Assembly: GCA_940671915.1 (NCBI GenBank)
Contig: CALNVZ010002974.1
Span: 21,169,828 to 21,233,827 of the forward strand
Origin: Paracentrotus lividus
Taxonomy: Eukaryota > Echinodermata > Echinoidea > Camarodonta > Echinidae
DNA length: 64,000 bases
Direction: 5' to 3'
The position numbers and the translations under genes are program-made. Below, one piece after another: positions 49,201 through 61,472 of the stretch (position 1 is the first letter of the stretch; every line of letters begins with the position of its first letter). The notes beneath the pieces are model-generated. The model saw only the letters and a program-made list of their open reading frames with translations, had not been told where the DNA came from and searched no databases.

Positions 49201-50695
49201 CATGTTTGGAATAGGATCTGTGAGATTAGTTTAGTTGGCAACACTGCGTCACGGTCAATAAATCCTCAAACTTATTACTGAAACTGCTAACACTATGTCC
49301 TTTCTTGAGATTAATTTACCCCATTCTGTCCTTGAAGCAAAAATTCTGAGAAACTGTCTCATGCAAGGAACCAATCAAATTGCTTGATATTGCATCCCGA
49401 CAATTTAAAAATTCATTACCCCGAAGTGTGGGGTATATGAAAGGTATTCAGTTCCTCAACGATTCTTACCGTTGGATCGATTAAAAAAAAGGTGTGCATT
49501 ATTAGATACTTGACCTTCACTTAACAAACCATGACTGTTCTTGCCGATCATCTTCAAATTCACCTTCAGGGATCCATGTAAATGCTAGAAGTTGAAGTAC
49601 AGCTACGTGACCTACAGTAACTAATGTAACGTATGATTGATCAATTGCACCTCGTACACTTCACTGTTCAACCCTTGTACTTCAAAAAAACTGTACTACA
49701 TTGCCACTCAAGCATTTCATACGTTCTAAGAAAATTGTTAGGAAATACGATTCATTCCTTTGTTTAATATGATCGCAAGCAACTTTCCCTGATTTCTTTC
49801 TCTCAATTTCTGCCTTTATTGAAATGAAACTTGATGTTAAGGTTGTATTCTAAAATTTCCCTTAATATCTATAACTCTTACTTGTTTTTTTTTGGTTTTT
49901 TTGTTTTTTTTTAATTAGGAATTTGGAATCGAGTCTCTCTTTTGGAACCACCTTCATTACCACTAAGAGCAACATTAATACTACCTGGTAGGTAATAATT
50001 TCACATAATTAATTCAGTGACCATGGATGTAATTAATAGATCTAAAAATACACGAGTTCAGCGATGTTGTGTAAGCAATAACTACGCTCACTTTGATGTC
50101 TCTCTCTATCTATCTTGTTTCTATTTCTTTATCCCTTTCACTTTCTCCATTCCTTTCTCATTCTCTCCCTCACACTATTCCCCAGCTTTTTATATTATAG
50201 TTTTTTCAAACAACCATTCAGGCTTATCTTATAGTGCCCCCTCTAAAAATACCTGTCAAGAATGATTATCTACATTGTCTTGCACCAGGAAGAAACATTT
50301 AGTAAAACCTGTCTATATGGGCCAATTCTTCTGCTCCCTGGTCACCATAATAGGTTAAACTTTTTTTCAATAGGTTAATAGGTTAAACTTTTTAGATGGT
50401 AAACGGCATCCCGGTATACTGGTATTTACCAGCCTTTCATCTCTTATGGTGGTATCTCACTTGCCATGACACAGGTTTGAGACTAGTTTAAGACGGGTTT
50501 GTGACAGGTTTGAGACTAGTCGCAGAGACGTTTCAGAGACATCTCCTGAGTTTCTACGATGTCTCATGAGTCGCAGGAAAATCAAACATGATCGTATCTA
50601 TGGGAGTTTTTCTATCGCAGGGACATCTCTGAGTCTTGGAGACATGAGATGCTACATTAACACCTTAACAGGTAAAAGAGTATGACTTGACTTAC
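46201..50695. other. Intron 1 segment nearest exon 1; GC-richer block at 48880-49250
   Basis: Contains an AATCAAATCAAAT run near 46930 (retroelement-tail-like) and a purine-rich stretch at 47890-48190. At 48880-49250 the sequence is GC-richer and non-repetitive. No exon with convincing splice sites was found. Confidence 0.45.
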
Positions 50696-50747
50696 CTGAG
50701 GGTTTGTACAGTACATGTATGGTGATGATGAGGCAGCACAGAAACAT
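50696..50747 (-). CDS. Egfr: Candidate exon 1: signal peptide
   Basis: Fifty-two bases from an ATG give seventeen codons (MFLCCLIITIHVLYKPS) plus one G, followed by a perfect donor CAG|GTAAGT. The peptide has a hydrophobic core FLCCLIITIHVL, as a signal peptide should, though with no positive charge before it; in-frame Met codons further upstream could lengthen it. The exon ends in phase 1 with G, and exon 2 begins TA TGT, so the junction makes Val-Cys. Human EGFR exon 1 also ends in phase 1 and splits the Val of its VCQGT motif the same way. The 5' side is a pyrimidine-rich tract with no clear acceptor, fitting a first exon. About 90 bases upstream lies the end of a TIR transposon. The intron to exon 2 would be 33.8 kb. 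The assignment rests on phase, donor and hydrophobicity only. Confidence 0.45.
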
Positions 50748-50837
50748 GAGGGAGAAGAAAGAAAAAGAGGGAGAGAGGGAAAAACATAGATTAATCATCA
50801 ATATATAATATTGCAAGTAAGTCATGGCATTGATTAT

Positions 50838-52680
50838 GAGCCTGGTCAGTTTGTCACGGACGGACATTTTGCAAATTTTCAAAGTTTGACAGCCCGTGAA
50901 AAGTTAAACATGAGAAATATTAAAATTTTCTGTGTTTAATAGGGAAGGGTACCACTGGATCTGCCAAATGATGGCAAAATTTTGTTGCCATGGATACATG
51001 CTAAGAATAGAATCCTTTAAATGTTCAATGTCACGGACGGACGGGATAGAAATGGGTTTCCTGACTTCTCATGACTCTTTTGGCATTTCTATCTAAAATG
51101 ATTGCCAATGTTAAACAAATAACATATCATACAATAGCCAAGTAATTTTACTTCGCTGCCATGTAAAAATCATTTGGATAAAAGCTCCAGTTTTTGATTG
51201 ACGGCTAAAAACATTTTGTCACGGACGGACATTTTCAGTGTCACGGACGGACATTTGGTTGTCACGGACGGACATCATAGGGAAACCGTTGCAGAAATCA
51301 ACTTTTCCGTAAAAGAATATTAAAATTCCTAGGTAATACAATTCAACAACCAATCAGAGTGAAGGTTTTAAAGTCAAACGCGGATCCAGGGTCCGACCCC
51401 ACACCCGACCGATCCCCCCAGCCAAAAGAAAAAAATAAATAAATAAACAATGAATTCAATATGAAAAACCTTGCCGCTACCAAGCTGTTGATTAAATTAA
51501 GGATGACACATTTGGCGGATTTTTTTTTTCACACATACCCCCCCCCCCGAGTTATTTTCACTGATGTGACTGAAAATTGTTTATTGTACTATTTTTGCTT
51601 GTCCTGTAGTAACACTGTAATACAATTCGATATAATAATTAGAAATGAGGTTGCAAGTCATACGTGGATCAATGGTGTGTCCTTGGTGGCTCCACCTCAT
51701 CCCGCCTCTCCTCCCCCCCCAAAAAAAAAAAAAAAAATTTAAAAAATAAAAAAATGGCATAACGTACTATCGCAATAATTTTTTAAATTTTTTAAAAAAT
51801 AAGGGATGACATATTAGACCTGCAAAGGTCTTTTTTTTATAATCTGCAACCCCACCACCCCAAGAGCATGATGTGAACATTTTTAGTGTACATTCTCTTT
51901 GACGTGTATCAGCAAACTTGGGGATTGCGCCTGCATACATGTACATGTAATCTGTGGTTATTATAGAGAATTTTGGTGGCATGTTGGGGGGGGGGGTAAT
52001 GTACATGATTGTGATCTCATGCTCCTTAATTGAATGAAATAAGGGTTTAATTCAAGACAATACCCGGAGTAATGAAAATAATTAATTTCATCCATAACCA
52101 GTGCAGAATATTGCATTTAAGTACTGATTTGTCCCGTCGGACGAAAAAATGTCACGGACGGACAAAATTTCAAAATTCATATAAAATAAATGCATCCAAT
52201 TGAATAAAAGTATAATCATACATAGCAAAGGTCATATAAGGGAGATAGCTTGCATGATTTAATTTCAAACAAGCAATAACAAAGGGAAAAAATACTTTTG
52301 TTCTGTTTTTTGTCCACGGACGGACATTTTAGTCAAAAGTTTAAATTTATACGCACAGAATATTTTCCCAATTAATATTTCAATTGTTTCTTGTTATTAG
52401 AATACTTTCAACCTCCTCGGTATCAGTAAGAAAAAATTAAAAGAGTTGTTAGACATGAACTGAGACTATTTTACTTTACTGAAAAATGTCCGTCCGTGAC
52501 ATTATTTAGGCACCCCCGTAGAAAAATAATATATTTTAGGGCTTCTTCATCATATTGCATGCTCTGAAAATCCTATTTAACAAGCGATGAAGATGTTGTC
52601 TAAATCCTGAAAATACTTTCATCCCCTAATTCTTAATATGAAATTTTCACCCCAGTGCTCACTCTTAACTGACCAGGCTC
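50838..52680. mobile_element. 1.84-kb non-autonomous TIR transposon with eight copies of TGTCACGGACGGACA
   Basis: The 14-bp ends GAGCCTGGTCAGTT and AACTGACCAGGCTC are inverted, flanked by TTAT on both sides (likely target duplication). The 15-bp motif lies at 50852, 51029, 51217, 51239, 51260, 52150, 52311 (one base inserted) and, inverted, at 52487. Clustered near both ends, these look like transposase-binding repeats. No transposase frame is visible; the interior has C/A homopolymers near 51540 and 51713-51740. It lies 90 bp upstream of the candidate exon 1 start codon. Confidence 0.85.
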
Positions 52681-53365
52681 TTATACAGAGTTTTGCTTCT
52701 GATATCAGTAATTAATTATAATTTAGTATCATCACCAATAGCTTGATCATCATTCTACTGAACCTTAATTAATTTATGCACTCTATGTATAGATTAATAA
52801 CATCATTAGATGCATCAATACCATGCACAATGTACACATCATCATATACATACACCATTATGATGGCAGATCTGTTATTGCCATCGCCATTATATTATCT
52901 TCATCATCATCATTATCATAGCCATCACCACCCCACTATGATCATCACCACTACCACCATCATTATGATAATTATTGCATCATCATCAGTGATACCAAAA
53001 CTAACCACTATCATCAACATAGTAACACCATCAGCATCATCATCATCTATCGTAATTAAAAAATTATACTCAACATTATGAGTACCACTATCATTACTAA
53101 TGAACTTCAAATGTACATTTATGACTCACATCAATTAGAAGTCCACGACAACAATTACCATCATCACTTTCATTTGGTAATCATTGACCCAATACAAACA
53201 TCATTTAGCCTTCCTAATAATAGTTTTATTACGCAGCAATCCACAATTAAACACCCACTCCTCATTAAATATTGATGCCTTCCGATTCTATTTTCTCCTC
53301 CCTACCTTTTTTTTTACTATCCCAGTATCGCTCTTGATATCTATAAATGTACTTTTCCCTTGGCA

Positions 53366-53398
<33 letters not shown>

Positions 53399-56300
53399 CT
53401 CACTCTTCATGTTTATTCAATGACATTTCCTGCAAAACATCTTCCCTGCCTCATTTTCTTGCATCACACTTGCATCACGCTGACCCAACATCCCTTTGAT
53501 TCATTCAACTGATGCAATCTCTAAGGTATTTGCATTTGGAAGCTTCCTTAGCAACCCACCCACACTCTTGTACGGAAGAGGAAACGAAATCACCTTTCAA
53601 ATAAACATCTTATACCACTACCATCTCTTATCAAGCAGATGGAAGCAGATTGGTGTTTATCATTAAATCTATGAAAAGGGGATATAAAATCGCCAGTGCC
53701 GGTATTGGAATAGCTTGTGAGATGCATGGCACTCTGTCCATTGTCATAACCTACTTCCTTAGCAACCAACAGAAGGTGCTTCCCTAAAGAGCCGATTGCG
53801 TTCCTCGACGTCATCCTACTATCATAACGTTTTCTCCTCAATATTTCATGACTGAGCTTGATCTATTGTCTCAATACAAGCGCTTACGTGCTTCCCTATT
53901 CAATTCCTTCACGTTCTGGCTAAAGAGTGTATGCGTGAATTGGGGATTGCATCTTAATCGGCTACTGGATGGAAATAGTCGTGGCAGATTAGCGTGGTAG
54001 AGATGTCTCTTAAATGATTTATGGTGCGATAAGGGTTTACACCTGCTGTGTCTGTTAGCATAGAATCACACCACATCCAGTACTTGAATAGATTAATGTC
54101 CACTTTTAAACTCTTGAAATTAAAATATTTTTACAAATAAATGCAAATTTTTTTTCTTTTTTAACATTGTTGTGATATGTTTGTGGGATGTAGTTCCAGT
54201 TTAGTGAATGGGGGGGGGGGGGGTTGGTAAAAAGAATTTTTCAAATGCCATTGCTCTTTAGTTATAGAGTTTTAGAATTTACTTGTAATTTATTTTAATT
54301 TACCCGAGGGCAAAACAGAACACAAAATTAATTAGAGGAAAATAAATACCAGATATGAAATATGTTACACTTCTTTGGCAATAAGCATCTTGAAAGTAAG
54401 CAAGACAAATTCTATAGTCATTACAGTAAATTGCATTCTGTATGTACATTTCAACACAGGAGGATGTAACAGTAACTAATATTTCTATTACCGCACTTCC
54501 ACTTCACGCTACCCAATATCATACTTCTGGTTCTAATGGTGCAGAAATAATCCCCAAAGACCGTGCAGCTCGCTCCCAAACAAGATTTCATCTTGCATGA
54601 CTACTCCCCAAAAATCACCAATACCTCAATATCCATTTCCACGATGATGACGTTGATTCACCTTAGTACTGAGTGGTCATTTCGTTCTCATCACCTTGCT
54701 TAAGGTACACCTGAATGATTCAAAGAGCGAATTCATCCTTCAAATCTGGCTTCTTCGTAGGAGAAAATCTGCTTAATAGTCGGTCAGTTCTAGGAATTTT
54801 TGGCACGTCATACCCAATGGTTCATTGGATATGTGATGGTAATTTTTGTCATTCCGTGCTCTACCTCTAATATCCAAGAAGGCCACAGTAAAAGTATTTT
54901 GTCGGCGAACTGTATCTGCCTATATCTTTGAGAAACTACTCTGATATTCTTCTTCATTTGTGTGTTATTCTTCTCAGTATTTTGATTAGTAAAGAAAAAA
55001 TTAATAAATCCTATGATATACAACAGATTCCAAGGATATAGTAGCTTATGGTATGTTTTTACAAGTTATACCTCAAGAAAAGCCATTTCGTTAGTGGTAA
55101 TTAATAGATTCCTGTATCTAATATTTATTGCTATATTATTGCACATAAGCAAATGTCTTCAAGTCTTGATACTTTTTTGTGTGTATTAGAATACTAAATA
55201 ACCACTAATTTCCTCTAGTAAATTTTCAATTGCTTTTGCAAGAGCAAAATTTGAACTTATTACATCTGCTAAGGTGAGGGGTTACTTCCGCAAAGCTAAT
55301 TGAGTTTTGTACTCACCAATTCACCTCATAAATTCAATTTCAACCTCTTACCCTCCCTCCGTTTCGCCATTCATAAATTTTTCAGTTTCCCAGCAAAATT
55401 GAGTTACAAATTAGGTACATGTAAATTAAATTCTTTGAAGAATTATCTTCGATTTAGGTTTGCATAATCCAATGGAGTTCTGCTTCCTTTGCAAAACACA
55501 TTCCTTAATGAATTTGGGGGAGATGAAAGCAGGGACAGGAACGGCAAAAGTACAAGCCGCTCTGCCCTGAAACCGAACGGGAGTCGGCCCAACCAATTCC
55601 TCTCTCAATTTATTCAACTCCAATCAAACAAATTCTCCTAATTATGACTAAGCAAATCAACATCTGCATGGACACTCATCCACAAAAGAACAATTTCTCT
55701 AATTTGGAATGGAATCTTCTTTCTAACTTCCCTCTCTTACCATCTCTCCCTATAAGACTTGATTGCGGGGGGAAAAGAAATTGAGCGAGGCTCGGAAGAT
55801 TGTGGAAGACGCTCCATTGCTTTATCATATCCTTGATGATAAACCACCAAAAAGTGCACGGCAATTTGCCGTTTGAAATCCCATTAAGCGTTTGTGGAGG
55901 AAATGAAAGGACGTGCATACGCTAAGATGACAATTACAAAAGGCATCAAGCCCTGGCCGTATAGCGACAATTATAACATTTGTGGTTTCTAGTTAATATT
56001 ATTCATACACCCTGCAGACAATGTACAATATGGTCATTAAATGGAGAAATCAATACTGGGCGATATAGTCTGTGCTCCAGACCTAATTGAAAGTGTCAGC
56101 TATAGCTTGTTTTTAGAGAGAGTGCATCCAGCTCTTTGGCTACTCTGCTGATAGCTCTTGTTTCATTTTTTGCAATACTCTTCATACTATTCAACAGAAT
56201 TTAAATTCCAACAAACTTTTTTTAAAACCAAGTTTCAGTTTATTTTCAAAGGTGATCAACACCAATGTTCTGAATCACAAGACTATTACCCAACCAGTAA

Positions 56301-57625
56301 GGCCCTTATTCCATGCATGCATATTAAATTGAATCCATAGAATCCATATTTCTGCATAAATTGCAAGTGTGACTAATATGGAATTGATTAAATTGACTCA
56401 ATTTGGCATTATACTGGGTTAAAAGGCAATTGGGTTGCTGACGAAACTACATTTGCTTCCAATTTTGCTATAATATGTGCGTGGAATCTACTGCTGTTGT
56501 GTTGACAAATAAAACGATGACAATTTGATTTGGTCATTGACAAATAAAATAATGACCATGACATCTGTCCAAAAGCCTCTATTACATCATGTTCAGTAAA
56601 ATCCTTTCTATGTGAAAATCTTTTTAATGTATCATAATTCTTCTTCAGAACACAACATATTAAAAACTTAGAAAACTACAACTTGAGTATAAATCATTTA
56701 CCAGCAAAAACATTTTGAAATTAGATTGCCATTACTTCACAAGCTTGCGGTATATTTTTATGATTGTAACAGAAATTTACTGCCATGACAACAGACACGT
56801 CTTGAATTTCAATTTTGCATTGTGAAAATAGTCCAATTCATCCAATTCACAATACTTTGAGTCTCTTTAAAAGAAGAAAATGTATTAAAAAATTGAGGTA
56901 CAAAGATTTTAAATGAAAATGTCAAATCCCTTGCAAATAAGCAACAAAACAAACCCCATCATAGTTTTGGTAAATTTCCAGCGAGTTTGTTACCAAAAAT
57001 ATAAACAGAAAAACATATTCAATTCATGCAGATCTGAATTCATGTATAAACATAACCGGATTTTCTCTAAATTCAATTCCCTCACAAAATCTGAAGTCAA
57101 TATTAGCATTAATGACACTTTAATAAAATCAAGTGACAAGAGGTATGAAGAAACACAAACAAACTCACAAAGACAACAAGGAGAGGAAGGGAAATAAAAA
57201 CTGTGACATTTTCAAAGAACTCATAAAATATGTAGAATCTCCTTTGACAACATCCTCCAGCCCAGGATGAAGACATTGCATATGGTTCAGGTAGCAACCT
57301 CTTCTCCACCTATACATGACTCTGCCTCCGGCAAGGAATCGGCTTAATCATTGATGACTGAATGAACGGAACGACGAACCACCGAATGACACTGCCCTAC
57401 GGAAAACAGTTTCAGGCTATGTTATCCTATATCCACTGATCAATGAAGCTAGCACTGGTCATGCTAATAAATGAACGAGAATGCAAGAAACTGTGAAAAG
57501 GTGGCATGAATTAGAGTAGGCCTAGCATACAATCATGATAGTAAAATAACACCTCCATGATATAACCAAATGAATGTTACAAGGCACAAGGAACCATTTG
57601 CTTCACGATGACTAAAGCCAAAGAT
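52681..57625. other. Upstream of candidate exon 1: gene-free, with microsatellites
   Basis: Degenerate ATC/ACC trinucleotide-rich stretch at 52890-53060, CT run at 53366-53400, poly-G at 54211-54223. Short frames show no known domain. Any promoter of the gene may lie in or near here, but no core motif stands out. Confidence 0.45.
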
Positions 57626-57804
57626 CTGGGTGGTGTTTCACCGACCAAGTTGTTCTTAAGTTACAAACAATTTTACAAATGACTGGTGATCAGTTCTTGT
57701 GCCAAATGATTGAGAATGTGATTAGTATAGCACTCAAGAACATGTTCTAGTCTTTCGTAAAGTCATTTGTAACTTTATCAACAACTTGGCGAAACATCAC
57801 CCAG
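57626..57804. repeat. Foldback element, family A copy 4
   Basis: Ends CTGGGTGGTGTTTCACC and GGCGAAACATCACCCAG; internal ACAAATGACTGGTGATCAGT and GATTAGTATAGCACTCAAGA match copy 3 closely. Confidence 0.9.
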
Positions 57805-59405
57805 TACACTTCACATCTAAACTTGCCTGATATAGCAAGGGGAAAGAAGATTAGTGAGTTTGGTAGGCAAGTACTTTGAATAAACAGGGAAGGTGTCAGG
57901 GAATAAAGTTCTAAAAATATATTAACAGCCTTTATAAAGCATTTACATATGCATTTTATAATCTGAAGAAATATGGCTTGGTCTTCCAAGCAAATTTTAC
58001 TACCATATTTTGAACGGAAAAGTCAATATATACTTGTTTAAAATAACGTTAACAAATCATTTAGTACATTTAACTTGTAAATGAAAGATGCTGTATTACT
58101 ATTAGCCCATATTTTTGCATAAAGACATTTTTTGCGCTTTTGGACTAGTTGGGGAATTTCGCGAGAAGATAATTATTATAATTTCCTGATTTTTTGTCAT
58201 CCCTATAAGTAGCCTTAAATTAAAGAATACATTTTAACAAAGATGGGTTTGCAAATTTTCAAAATAAAACCACCGTGAAAATAACCACTTATACAGTAGT
58301 TCCATACTATTTTCATTTGATCAAATATATAATATTTTAGAGAATTGAAGTCAGAGCTATGAATCATAAAAAGTCACCACTTGCTGGGCTGGCTCGGCAT
58401 AAGAAAAAAAAAAGATACAAATTGTTCCTCAAATATGAGATCATTCCTGAATGAACAAATTTCCAACATAGAGAAATACAACATGCTTTCTACAGCCACA
58501 ATCAATACACCAATTTAGCCAAAGCCGAATACAAATTTTCAAAGAAAAAGAATCGATTGCAAATCATACTTTCAGCGCTATAACTCAATTTGCCGTTCCC
58601 GCTTAATTTGATGACCATGCGCAATAGAATTTCATGCTAAATTAGTGCATAGGCGTAGGGATTTTACAACAAGCAATGGAGAAAACTAGTTACAATTTTG
58701 GGGAGCTTGTATCTTATGAAAAAGTACAGTTGCAGGTCGTTGACTGGAATAAATTGTTCGTTTGTAAAAATTGATGGGTATACAGCGTAAGAAATCCATA
58801 TTTTAATACCAAATGGATCCATGACCTGAATTTTTAAAGAAGTAACCTCTTCATAATTTTCTAAGAAGCATAAATGCTGAAATAATTCCCTCCTCTGACA
58901 AACATACACAACAAATTAACTTCCTGACCTAGTTAATATTCATACACTGTTAATTAAAATAATCAATTTGTAATGTGGTTTCAACAAGGACCTCATAACA
59001 AAATAGTGTATTATTGTTTGTTTTTCTTGGTACCCAAATCAATTTTAAACTTATTAAAAATAGATCAAACAAATATTTATAAAGTTATATTTAGGATGAA
59101 GCCAATATTCAAATATCCTCTTTTACAGGCCAGAATAGTGATAACTCGTAAGATTCTAATCAGATTTTTTTTCATATTTTTAGGCCCCTTTTTGGCTCTG
59201 ACAGAGAATCTACGACAAACCACATCCTTTACTATGGTTTATGTATGTTAGCTGTACGAATCAATTTATCACCACACCGAATTAAGAACATGGTTCCCCA
59301 GTGGGTCACAGTGGGTACCAGCGGGTACCTATTAGGGGCCATGTCAGGGGGCCTGACAGCCCTCCATCATAACGGAAATCATCCAAAACAAGGAATGCCC
59401 TTCTT

Positions 59406-59551
59406 ATAGCCAAGTCACACCGGCGAATCTGACGCCAGACTGACACCAAATCGAGAAAAATACTACATGACTACAAGGGGATGTCCCGTATCAAATAGTA
59501 AGGTAGTTAGTGGTTGGTTTGGAGTCGGTTTCACTGTTGTGACTCGGCTAT
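59406..59551. repeat. 146-bp foldback element
   Basis: ATAGCCAAGTCACACCGGCG at the left pairs imperfectly with GTTGTGACTCGGCTAT at the right; subterminal ACGCCAGACTGACACC resembles the complement of GGTTTGGAGTCGG. Confidence 0.75.
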
Positions 59552-61428
59552 CAGCCTCATTTGAACAAGAAATGGTGAATGTGCTGAAGAAATATGCAGC
59601 AGAAATAATTATGTGAAGTTCATAGCAAGAGGTAATATTTAGGGGTTAAACATAATGGTTTTCGAATAAAATAGTCCAAGGTAATTCACATATCTGTTTT
59701 TATTAAAAGTTTCAGCAATGCTAAGTGCACCTATATCTTCTTTGATTTTGTTTGGCTTTTTTCTTTTCAAGTGGTTTGTGCCTCAACATAAAAGTTTGAG
59801 CAAGTTGGTTATTGAACTATTCTCACAGCTTTATCTTTAATGAGCTCTTTAATTTTCTCTTAACGGGAACGGTTTCAATATAACTGCATAAAATGGCTTA
59901 AAGTCTGCCTCGTTTACCTACGATTATTGAACTTTCTTGCTGCCATCTTGTAGATGATATTCGATTTTCTTGGAGTATGAGAAGGCAGTGAGCACATTCT
60001 TCTTCGATGGAACCCTCCACTGATTTTATCCTGTTCATATTTAGACATCAAATCAAGGACCTCATGTCGTCTCTAAACACACACCGTCGTTTCCGATCAG
60101 TGTCTCCTCAAATTGAAAGTCTGGTTCTGGGTCTCAGTTGGTAATATCGAGCCGTAACGGGCCATGTCTTTCTTTCCTCTCTGTATTGACTTTTGTCCCA
60201 ACCATGCGGTGCAGAAATCACTACCGGTCTTGGGATAACGAGCATGTCATGCTTTCACTCCCTATAGAAGAGCTATGTGTTTTTGAGCAAACACACGTTC
60301 AAGTTCGCATCTCCATTCAATGCACTCTTTCCATTAAAAAAAATCCTAAACCTAGATAGTTTTAAACACTACATTTGCATTTTCCATAAATAAACTATGA
60401 AGAAAACAGAGTGAAGTTAAGATTTAAGATATGATTTCATTCTCTCTTTTTATACACTATTCTGGTTATATTTCTCATCTAATTTTGGAAACATATGAAA
60501 CGAAGCAACAAAACTACAAAGTTGATCATTAGAGTATATCACTGCAAACTTTGCACAATTCTAGATTGCGTAACACACATATTCAAAGAAAGTGAAACAA
60601 ATTTCAATCCGCAGGACAGCTAGAAAGTCAATTCATTTTTGCTACTTGGTTGAATTTCAAGAATGCTAAAAGCTTTGATTATTCTCCCATAAAAAGTAGC
60701 ATGGCCAGTTACTATTGGACAAATTGCTAGCATATTATCTGTCATGGATCAGACATATCAGATATCCATTTTTGTAAACTACCATTCCAAAGTAAAAGTT
60801 AAAATTGGGGAAAGTGCAGGATTTCCCTATAGAGAAAATTGGGGGATAAAAATGCTCATTCCAAAGTGCCGTGGCAATGGTGTTATGTTTCGGCCGGGTC
60901 TTGAAATGAAAGTTCTGGGCAAAAGTTTTGGAGCCGAGGAAAATGGATTTAGCTTAGGCGGTTCTTCCGATTTCATTGCAGACAATTGCCCTCTTACGCT
61001 GAGGTTAGAAAAATGATAGTTATGGTGAGGGTTGAATAGACCATTCATAAGTAAAAAGTTGGTAGCATACGCTATAGGCATTCTTATTCTGATTAAGAAA
61101 ACAAAAACTACTTTGCATTACAAGGGAAAGGATACAGAGTTATTATTTTGTTTCCTTCTTAGAATGAATCCATAAAAATTACCTCTTTACACAAGCCATT
61201 TTTTAATATCATACATTGTTTATACTATTATGTATCGTGTGTCAGGACAATGGCACATATATATCAGAAGTAATTTCTTTTACAAAATCTTACAAGTTTT
61301 TTAAATTTTTAAACCTTGTGAAATTATACATTTTTCGATATTATGTGTACATTATTCTTTGTATACTTTTTTAGGTATGTAAGTAGTAGTACATATGTGT
61401 CTGTCTGTCTTCCTTTCTCTCTCTCTCT

Positions 61429-61472
<44 letters not shown>

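Larger units (their letters stand above)
7786..50747 (-). other. Egfr: ErbB/EGFR-family receptor tyrosine kinase gene, 5' ectodomain portion (partial)
   Basis: Gene span assembled from eleven exons, two of them alternative. ErbB receptors are single-pass membrane receptors whose domains I (L1) and III (L2) grip EGF-like ligands, while cysteine-rich domains II and IV mediate dimerisation; an intracellular kinase relays the signal. Here I see a candidate signal peptide, L1, the full furin-like domain II and L2, about 487 codons if the two exon 3 lesions are discounted. All introns are GT-AG and phases run 1,1,1,0,1,1,2,2,1 through the chain. Domain IV, transmembrane and kinase exons were not found in the 7.8 kb to the left, so the 3' half is outside the window. 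Best matches from memory are human EGFR and Drosophila Egfr; which ErbB paralogue this is cannot be settled from the ectodomain alone. Confidence 0.93.

Noticed and set aside
52776..53110. Overlapping frames rich in His, Ile and Thr
   Set aside because: Produced by degenerate ATC/ACC trinucleotide repeats.
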